Source: Deltaproteobacteria bacterium (GTDB lineage Bacteria; Myxococcota_A; UBA9160; PR03). Taken from it: 5,894 nucleotides of DNA. Positions 1 through 4,434 of this stretch are shown here, in pieces. The notes under the pieces are model-generated. The model saw only the letters and a program-made list of their open reading frames with translations, was not told the DNA's origin and did no database searches. The DNA is taken from NCBI GenBank assembly GCA_018262315.1, contig JAGSPS010000208.1:1-5894 (forward strand), given 5' to 3'. Made by a program: the position numbers and the translations under genes. The stretch's first letter is position 1; each line of letters starts with the position of its first letter.

Positions 1-72
1 GCGGTCGCTGGCCGCGCCGTCCGGTGCGTCGAGGATCGCAGAATCGAACACGGGCGAGTTCACCTGGATCAC
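1..72 (-). CDS. 5' end of an unidentified gene, cut by the window edge
   Basis: Twenty-four codons are visible from a GTG start, reading MIQVNSPVFDSAILDAPDGA and then ASDR, and the frame is still open at the window edge. The start was chosen because GGAGG lies 7 bases upstream of the GTG. A second in-frame GTG at codon 4 is a less well placed alternative. The frame is also open upstream through the gap, but I saw no ATG there with a ribosome site. The peptide shows no signal sequence and no motif I recognise, so no function is proposed. It lies in the same orientation as the monooxygenase gene, 128 bases after its stop, and could share its transcript. The case rests on the ribosome site and the open frame only. 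Confidence 0.55.
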   Translation of the reverse strand, partial: MIQVNSPVFDSAILDAPDGAASDR

Positions 73-79
73 CGCGGGT

Positions 80-84
80 CCTCC
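80..84 (-). promoter_or_regulatory. Ribosome binding site of the partial gene at 1-72
   Basis: GGAGG on the minus strand lies 7 bases before the GTG at 72-70. It is the main reason for placing the start there, because the reading frame stays open well upstream and has no ATG start. Confidence 0.6.
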
Positions 85-179
85 AGCGCGAGGCGCGTGG
101 CGTGGAGTCGGCGCGCGGCGCGGACGCGCGATCGGCGGGCACTGTGCAAGCCCTCGTTTGTGATGGCCTGGGAATCTTG

Positions 180-193
180 GGGCGTGAGCGCCC
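180..193 (-). terminator. Short GC hairpin after the monooxygenase gene, possible weak terminator
   Basis: On the minus strand GGGCG-CTCA-CGCCC forms a 5-bp all-GC stem with a 4-base loop, 7 bases after the monooxygenase stop. No T-run follows it, so it is not a convincing intrinsic terminator, and such short stems arise by chance in DNA this GC-rich. The rest of the 128-base gap (73-200) shows no clear -10/-35 pair for the next gene. Confidence 0.2.
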
Positions 194-200
194 GCAGCCG

Positions 201-1673
201 TCAGCGCGGCGCGAGTTCGTAGTCGGCGGGATCGAAGTGGCGGGCGCGCAACACGTACTCTGCGGCGAAGCCCGGGTACAGCGCGTGGTTGCTGCCGTCC
301 TTCGAGAGGTACCAGCTGTTGCAGCCGGTGGACCAGACCATGTGCTTCATGCGGCCCTGGATGCCGGCGTTGTAGCGATCCTGCACGGGCTGGCGGACGT
401 CGACCCACTTGTAGCCTCCGCGGCGCAGCTTCTGGATCGCACCGAGCACGTGGGCGATCTGCGCTTCGGTGTAGACGAGCACCGAGGTGTGTCCCGGACC
501 TGTGTTGGGGCCCATCAGGATGAACCAGTTCGGGAAGCCCGAGACGGTCATGCCCTTGTAGGCGACCGCACCGTCTCGCCATACTTCGTCGAGCTTGCGC
601 CCACCGCGGCCGGTGATCGGAAAGGGCGCTGACGCGAGCCCGAGCGCGAATCCGGTGGCGAGCACGAGTGCGTCCAGCTCGTGGAGCCTGCCGTCCGCGG
701 TCCGGATGCCTTCCGGCACGATTTCCTCGATCGGCTCCGTCACCAGCTCGACGTTCTCGCGCTCGAAGCTCGCCCAGTACTCGTCGGACACCAGGATGCG
801 CTTGCAGCCGAACTGGAACTGCGGCGTCAGCTTCTCGCGGAGCAGCGGGTCCTTCACCTGCGCGCGAAGGTGCGCCATCGAAAGCCGCTCGCCGATCGCC
901 GACAGGCGCGGCGCATCGAGGAAGATCATCGGTCCCCAGAACTCGCTCGTGAGGTACTGGAGGAAGCGGCTCGCGTGCAACAAGGCCGGGAAGCGCGCGT
1001 AGAGCCGTCGCGCGCGCTCCGAGTAGCGTTTGTCGCGCTTCGGCACGACCCACGCGGGCGTGCGCTGGAAGACGGCGAGTTGCGCGACCTGCTGCGCGAT
1101 CGACGGCACCACCTGCACCGCGCTCGCGCCCGTGCCGATCACGCCGACGCGCTTGCCCGGGAGCTCGTAGGCGTGGTTCCAGCGCGCGGTGTGGAAGAGT
1201 TCGCCGCCGAAGCTCGGGAGTCCCTTGATGTCGGGCAGCGCGGGATCGACGAGGCCGCCGACGGCCGACACCACCACGCGCGCCGTGAAGCGGTCGCCCT
1301 TGTCCGTGGTGAGCGTCCAGTTGCCCTGCTTCTCGTCGAAGCGGGCCGCGATGATCGCGGTGCCGAGCCGCAGGTGCGAGCGCAGCTGCCACTTCTCGAC
1401 GACGCCGAGCAGATGGTTCTGGATCTCCTCCGACGGTGAGAAACGATGCGTCCAGCCGGGGTTCTGCTCGAAGGAGAGCGAGTACGCGTGCGACGGCACG
1501 TCGCAGGCAGCACCCGGGTAGGTGTTGTCGCGCCAGGTGCCGCCGATCTCGCCGGCGCGCTCGAAGATCGTGAAGGAGTGGATGCCGGCCTTCGAGAGCT
1601 GGATGGCGGTCCCGATCCCCGCGAAACCGGCGCCGATGATCGCGATGGGAAACTCGGTGTGGGGGTCGGTCAT
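201..1673 (-). CDS. Flavin-containing (Baeyer-Villiger-type) monooxygenase
   Basis: A class B flavoprotein monooxygenase of 490 residues, expected to bind FAD and NADPH and insert one oxygen atom from O2 into a ketone, or oxidise a soft heteroatom, in the cytoplasm. Two dinucleotide-binding motifs are present: GAGFAG (14-19, FAD) and GTGASA (180-185, NADPH). Residues 44-58, GGTWRDNTYPGAACD, fit the Baeyer-Villiger motif [A/G]GxWxxxx[F/Y]P[G/M]xxxD exactly. The central fingerprint FxGxxxHxxxW[P/D] is present at 155-166, but Asn166 replaces the final Pro/Asp. GCKRILVSD (289-297) carries Arg292 where phenylacetone monooxygenase has its catalytic Arg337 (inferred alignment), and ATGF lies at 339-342. 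There is no signal peptide, and the length suits the short single-domain members of the family. The start is fixed by AGGAG 6 bases upstream. The substrate cannot be read from sequence; heteroatom oxidation is an alternative to ketone oxidation. Neighbours give no pathway clue. Confidence 0.93.
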   Translation of the reverse strand: MTDPHTEFPIAIIGAGFAGIGTAIQLSKAGIHSFTIFERAGEIGGTWRDNTYPGAACDVPSHAYSLSFEQNPGWTHRFSPSEEIQNHLLGVVEKWQLRSHLRLGTAIIAARFDEKQGNWTLTTDKGDRFTARVVVSAVGGLVDPALPDIKGLPSFGGELFHTARWNHAYELPGKRVGVIGTGASAVQVVPSIAQQVAQLAVFQRTPAWVVPKRDKRYSERARRLYARFPALLHASRFLQYLTSEFWGPMIFLDAPRLSAIGERLSMAHLRAQVKDPLLREKLTPQFQFGCKRILVSDEYWASFERENVELVTEPIEEIVPEGIRTADGRLHELDALVLATGFALGLASAPFPITGRGGRKLDEVWRDGAVAYKGMTVSGFPNWFILMGPNTGPGHTSVLVYTEAQIAHVLGAIQKLRRGGYKWVDVRQPVQDRYNAGIQGRMKHMVWSTGCNSWYLSKDGSNHALYPGFAAEYVLRARHFDPADYELAPR

Positions 1674-1679
1674 CGGAGG

Positions 1680-1684
1680 CTCCT
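1680..1684 (-). promoter_or_regulatory. Ribosome binding site of the monooxygenase gene
   Basis: AGGAG on the minus strand lies 6 bases before the ATG at 1673. Together with the FAD motif starting only 13 residues in, this fixes the start. Confidence 0.75.
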
Positions 1685-1701
1685 GGCGGCGGACGACGCC
1701 C

Positions 1702-1719
1702 CGACTCGATACCGAGTCG
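1702..1719 (-). promoter_or_regulatory. 7-bp inverted repeat between the Kazal and monooxygenase genes: operator or terminator hairpin
   Basis: CGACTCG-GTAT-CGAGTCG is a perfect 7-bp inverted repeat around a 4-base centre. It lies 38 bases after the Kazal stop codon and 28 bases before the monooxygenase start. In RNA it would be a stable hairpin, but only GGGGCG follows, with no T-run. As DNA, its 18-bp size and near-symmetry would suit a dimeric repressor, and flavin monooxygenase genes often have linked TetR-type regulators, though none is visible here. Directly next to it, 1718-1729 is the perfect palindrome CGCGGCGCCGCG, which may be chance in such GC-rich DNA. No -10/-35 pair was found in this 84-base gap. 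Confidence 0.45.
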
Positions 1720-1757
1720 CGGCGCCGCGCGCAGCCGCCCCGCCTCTGCGTTTCCGC

Positions 1758-2819
1758 CTACTTCGTGCAGGGGCCGATGGAATCGCCGTGGCGCAGATGC
1801 GCGTCCACCGCTGCCTCTCCCACCCAGATCGAATGCCGGTTGCTGGGATTGCCCGGCGGTACGTGGCAGATCTCCTGCTGCACTTCGCACGCATTCGTGG
1901 AGTCGATCGAAGCGCCATTCACCGCTGCATCGCATGCGTTGTCGTATGTCTCGCCGTCGCAGCCGCAGACCGGAGTGATGACGAGGGGGCAGACCTCGGG
2001 CCGCGGCGCGCAGAGGCCTACGCCTCCGCAGTCGCCGATGTGCTTGCGGCAGAACGAACCCGGGTCGCAGTCCGATTCGAGGTTACAGACCACGGGAGCC
2101 GGCTCGCATTCGCCCTCGGCCTTCACCGAGACGCCGGCTCGGGAGGCCGCACACTCGTTCGAGTAGGTCTTCCCGTCACAGCCGCAAACCGGAGCAAAGT
2201 TCTCGGTGCAGATCTCCGGACGCGGGCTGCACACGCCACCGTTGTCGCCGCAGACACCCTGTCGCTTGCGGCAGAACTCGTCGTTCTGGCAGTCGTCGTT
2301 GCTCTGGCATTGCAGCGGCGGAGCGTCACATGCCCCCGGTTGCCCGAGCGGGACACCCGCGGCACGCCGCTCGCAGTCGTTCGAGTAGGTCGTGCCGTCG
2401 CATCCACAGACCGGATTGATCTCGTCCGTGCAGACCTGGGGGATCTCCTCGCAGGTTCCGGCTGCAAACGCGTTGCAGCCGGCAGGCAGCTCGCAGAACT
2501 CGCCGTCGTTGCACGCGATGCCTTCTCGGCCGCCGCACTCGGGCGCGGGACATGCTCCCGGCTCCACGGCCCCAGCCTCGGCACAGCGCGCCTCGCAGCG
2601 GTTCACGTAGGTTCGACCGTCGCTGGCGCACACGGGCGCCAGCACCCCATCGCAGTCGCAGCGCTCGAGCGCGCTGATGCGCTTGCCGTAATCGGTGAGG
2701 ATCCTGGCCAGATACGGGAAGAGGTCTCCGCCCGATTCCGAGCACTTCGTGACGCCAAGGGACCCAACCGAAACCACGAGCAGCGCGAGTAGCGTGGAGG
2801 CGGCGTTGCGGCGCATCAT
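1758..2819 (-). CDS. Secreted protein with four Kazal-type protease inhibitor domains
   Basis: A 353-residue exported, cysteine-rich protein that probably inhibits serine proteases outside the cytoplasm. The N-terminus MMRRN followed by a hydrophobic stretch (6-23) is a Sec signal. Cys26 follows it, but the Lys at -1 makes a poor lipobox. Kazal domains lie at about 54-90, 123-164, 197-238 and 270-311, each with a PVC..DG.TY core. Four-cysteine linkers of the DC....FC kind separate them (95-115, 171-190, 245-264). The tail 318-351 is a CHVPPGNP...HLRHGD..GPC module seen in other bacterial exported proteins, function unknown to me. Beyond Cys26 there are 38 cysteines (6+10+10+10+2), an even number as expected for full disulfide pairing. 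By the Kazal rule (P1 two residues after the second Cys), the inhibitory residues would be Gly58, Asp132, Glu206 and Leu279. AGAGG sits 7 bases before the first ATG; a second ATG follows at once. It has its own promoter. The inhibitor role is inferred from the fold; the target is unknown. Confidence 0.9.
   Translation of the reverse strand: MMRRNAASTLLALLVVSVGSLGVTKCSESGGDLFPYLARILTDYGKRISALERCDCDGVLAPVCASDGRTYVNRCEARCAEAGAVEPGACPAPECGGREGIACNDGEFCELPAGCNAFAAGTCEEIPQVCTDEINPVCGCDGTTYSNDCERRAAGVPLGQPGACDAPPLQCQSNDDCQNDEFCRKRQGVCGDNGGVCSPRPEICTENFAPVCGCDGKTYSNECAASRAGVSVKAEGECEPAPVVCNLESDCDPGSFCRKHIGDCGGVGLCAPRPEVCPLVITPVCGCDGETYDNACDAAVNGASIDSTNACEVQQEICHVPPGNPSNRHSIWVGEAAVDAHLRHGDSIGPCTK
1887..2660 (-). 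repeat. Four-unit tandem protein repeat (73-74 residues) within the Kazal gene
   Basis: The conserved Cys of the PVC core falls at residues 64, 138, 212 and 285, a period of 74, 74 and 73 residues (about 222 bases). The DNA coding for the CGCDG..TY segment is visibly similar near 1950-1975, 2168-2192 and 2390-2412. Units 2-4 are cysteine linker plus CGCDG-type Kazal. Unit 1 has only the Kazal part, with the classical six-Cys pattern. Units 3 and 4 resemble each other most (both CxPRPExC...PVCGCDG.TY and both with FCRK in the linker), pointing to the most recent duplication there. Confidence 0.8.
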
Positions 2820-2826
2820 GGGGTGG

Positions 2827-2832
2827 CCTCTC
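2827..2832 (-). promoter_or_regulatory. Ribosome binding site of the Kazal gene
   Basis: GAGAGG on the minus strand ends 7 bases before the first of two adjacent ATG codons (2819 and 2816). The spacing favours the first, although the second would give nearly the same protein. An ATG at 2850 is followed at once by GTG TGA and cannot be a start. Confidence 0.6.
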
Positions 2833-2845
2833 GGGGAGTTCTCAC

Positions 2846-2875
2846 ACCATAAGTCCGGAATGGAAGCTCAGTCAA
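2846..2875 (-). promoter_or_regulatory. Sigma70-like promoter of the Kazal gene
   Basis: On the minus strand TTGACT (2875-2870, 5 of 6 to consensus) is followed after 18 bases by TATGGT (2851-2846, 4 of 6, with the important TA at the start and T at the end). Transcription would begin near 2840, giving a leader of about 20 bases that just contains the ribosome site. This is the least GC-rich stretch of the window, and the pair lies directly after the hairpin that ends the upstream unit. It suggests the Kazal gene is transcribed on its own by the housekeeping sigma factor. Confidence 0.6.
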
Positions 2876-2888
2876 TCCCTTCGCGCAG

Positions 2889-2908
2889 CGTGTCGTCTTC
2901 GCGACACG
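2889..2908 (-). terminator. Hairpin two bases after the permease stop, probable terminator
   Basis: CGTGTCG-CGAAGA-CGACACG is a perfect 7-bp stem with a 6-base loop. It begins two bases after the permease TGA (2913-2911) and lies upstream of the Kazal promoter. No T-run follows, so intrinsic termination would be of the T-less kind, or the stem may instead protect the transcript's 3' end. Its place between a stop codon and a good promoter supports a unit boundary here. Confidence 0.5.
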
Positions 2909-2910
2909 GA

Positions 2911-4404
2911 TCAGCGACTCGCGACGTCGGCCCTGCCCGCGTTCAGACGTGAGTGGCGCCGGCCGTAGCCGAAATAGATGGCGAGTCCGAGCGCCATCCA
3001 GACCAGGAGTCGCGCCCAGGTGTCGACGGGCAGGCCGACCATCAGGTAGCCACACGACAGTACGCCGGCGATCGGCACAAAGGGCACGAACGGCGCGCGG
3101 AACGGCCGGCGAATCTCGGGATCGGTGTAGCGGAGCACCAGCACGCCGCCGCAGACGATCGCGAACGCCAGCAGGGTGCCGATCGAGACCAGTTCGCCGA
3201 GCAGGCCGATCGGCAGCAACCCTGCGAACCCCATCGCGACGCCGCCGGTCAGCAGCGACGCCACCCACGGCGTGCGGTAGCGCGGGTGCACGTTGCCGAA
3301 GATCGGCGGCAGCAGGCCGTCACGCGCCATCGTGAACAGGATGCGCGGCTGGCCGAGCAGCATCACCAGGATCACCGACGAGAGTCCGGCGACGGCGCCG
3401 ATCTTCACGATCGGGCGCAGCCACGCGAGACCCGGCCCCGCGGCGTCGATGCCGACGGCGATCGGGTCGGGCACGTCGAGCGCGTGGAAGTCGACGATGC
3501 CGGTCAGCACCAGCGCGACCGCGATGTAGAGCACCGTGCAGATCGCGAGCGAGCCGAGGATGCCGATCGGCATGTCGCGCTGTGGGTTCTTCACTTCCTG
3601 CGCGGCGGTCGATACCGCGTCGAAGCCGATGTAGGCGAAGAAGATCACGCCCGCGCCGCGCACCACACCGCCCCAGCCGAAGCGTCCGTCGCCCTCGGCG
3701 GGGGGGATGAAGGGAACCCAGTGGTCGGCGTTCACGTACAGCACACCGAACGCGATGAAGGCCAGGATCACCGTCATCTTGATTGCGACGATCACGTTGT
3801 TGAAGCGCGTCGATTCCCGGATGCCGATCACGAGCAGGATGGTGGCGAGTCCGACGATCACCATCGCGGGCACGTTCAGCACCGCGCCCGTCGAGGTCCA
3901 GCCCTCGGTGAAGATGCGCCACACGTTCCAGCCGGCGTCCGGCGACGCGGTGTGCGTGTAGGGCGCCGACGCCCAGCGCGCTGGAATCTCGATGCCGAAG
4001 TCTCTCAACAACGAGACCACGTAACCCGACCAGCCGACCGCGACGGTAGACGCCGCGAAGAGATACTCGAGGATCAGATCCCAGCCGATGATCCACGCGA
4101 ACAGCTCGCCGAGCGTCGCGTAGCCGTAGGTGTAGGCCGAGCCCGCCATCGGGATCATCGCGGAGAACTCCGCGTAGCAGAGACCTGCAAACGCGCAGGC
4201 GATGCCAGCCAGGATGAACGAGTAGACGATCGCCGGGCCGGCGTACTTGGCCGCGGCTTGTCCCGTCAACACGAAGATCCCGGCCCCGATGATCGCTCCG
4301 ATGCCGAGCGCGGTGAGATTCACGGGCCCGAGCACGCGGTGAAGGCTGCTCGAGGCGGCCTCGGCCTGGAGCTGAACGATCGGCTTGCGCCGAAAGAGAC
4401 TCAT
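2911..4404 (-). CDS. APC-family amino acid permease (YfnA/CAT-like)
   Basis: An inner-membrane amino-acid transporter of 497 residues, of the amino acid-polyamine-organocation superfamily and closest by eye to the cationic amino acid transporter/YfnA branch, which works by proton-coupled uptake or exchange. About 12 hydrophobic segments run through the protein. The first carries LGIGAIIGAGIFVLTG (33-48), whose GAGIF bend contacts the substrate's carboxylate in this family. Other family marks are FFAYIGFDAVST (255-266), EVKNPQRDMP (270-279) and GQPRILFTMARDGLLP (351-366). The N-terminus MSLFRRKPI is typical and supports the start, although the ribosome site is poor (a G-run only 3 bases from the ATG). 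The outside loop at about 134-178 is long and Trp/Thr-rich. The gene lies 30 bases after lpdA and may be co-transcribed with it. The exact substrate cannot be told from sequence. Confidence 0.92.
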   Translation of the reverse strand: MSLFRRKPIVQLQAEAASSSLHRVLGPVNLTALGIGAIIGAGIFVLTGQAAAKYAGPAIVYSFILAGIACAFAGLCYAEFSAMIPMAGSAYTYGYATLGELFAWIIGWDLILEYLFAASTVAVGWSGYVVSLLRDFGIEIPARWASAPYTHTASPDAGWNVWRIFTEGWTSTGAVLNVPAMVIVGLATILLVIGIRESTRFNNVIVAIKMTVILAFIAFGVLYVNADHWVPFIPPAEGDGRFGWGGVVRGAGVIFFAYIGFDAVSTAAQEVKNPQRDMPIGILGSLAICTVLYIAVALVLTGIVDFHALDVPDPIAVGIDAAGPGLAWLRPIVKIGAVAGLSSVILVMLLGQPRILFTMARDGLLPPIFGNVHPRYRTPWVASLLTGGVAMGFAGLLPIGLLGELVSIGTLLAFAIVCGGVLVLRYTDPEIRRPFRAPFVPFVPIAGVLSCGYLMVGLPVDTWARLLVWMALGLAIYFGYGRRHSRLNAGRADVASR

Positions 4405-4430
4405 GCACCCCCCAACGAGACGGGGCGCAT
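4401..4430 (-). CDS. Possible 9-codon leader ORF before the permease gene
   Basis: Five bases after the lpdA stop, an ATG opens a tiny frame reading MRPVSLGGA. Its TGA (4403-4401) overlaps the permease ATG (4404-4402) as ATGA. AGGTG, formed at the very end of lpdA, lies 5 bases upstream, a better ribosome site than the permease has. Ribosomes ending this peptide could restart on the permease, coupling its translation to lpdA. It may equally be chance, since the frame is only 30 bases long. The peptide has no run of a regulatory amino acid, so it does not look like an attenuator. Confidence 0.25.
   Translation of the reverse strand: MRPVSLGGA
4405..4428 (-). promoter_or_regulatory. Hairpin that would cover the permease ribosome site
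   Basis: On the minus strand GCGCCCC (4428-4422) can pair with GGGGTGC (4411-4405), including one G-U pair, around a 10-base loop. The 3' arm contains the only G-run that could serve as the permease's Shine-Dalgarno sequence and ends at its ATG. Ribosomes leaving lpdA, or reading the leader frame at 4430-4401, would open it. The structure is read by eye, without a folding energy. Confidence 0.3.
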
Positions 4431-4434
4431 CCTA

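Noticed and set aside
24..632. A 202-codon plus-strand frame covering the left gap and the 3' end of the monooxygenase gene
   Set aside because: Two thirds of it is antisense to the conserved C-terminal part of the monooxygenase, and its translation shows no domain.
1674..1684. CGGAGGCTCCT around the monooxygenase ribosome site, which looks like a self-complementary element
   Set aside because: The arms GGAG and CTCC have one base between them, too close to fold as a hairpin, and AGGAG is explained by ribosome binding.
1718..1729. Perfect 12-bp palindrome CGCGGCGCCGCG
   Set aside because: Made only of G and C in a very GC-rich stretch, so likely by chance. Mentioned with the neighbouring repeat but not given its own function.
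1446..2792. A 448-codon open frame on the plus strand opposite the Kazal gene
   Set aside because: It lies antisense to the Kazal gene and the start of the monooxygenase gene, both of which have clear domain motifs. Its translation is Ala/Arg/Val-rich with no recognisable domain, as expected for an antisense frame in GC-rich DNA.
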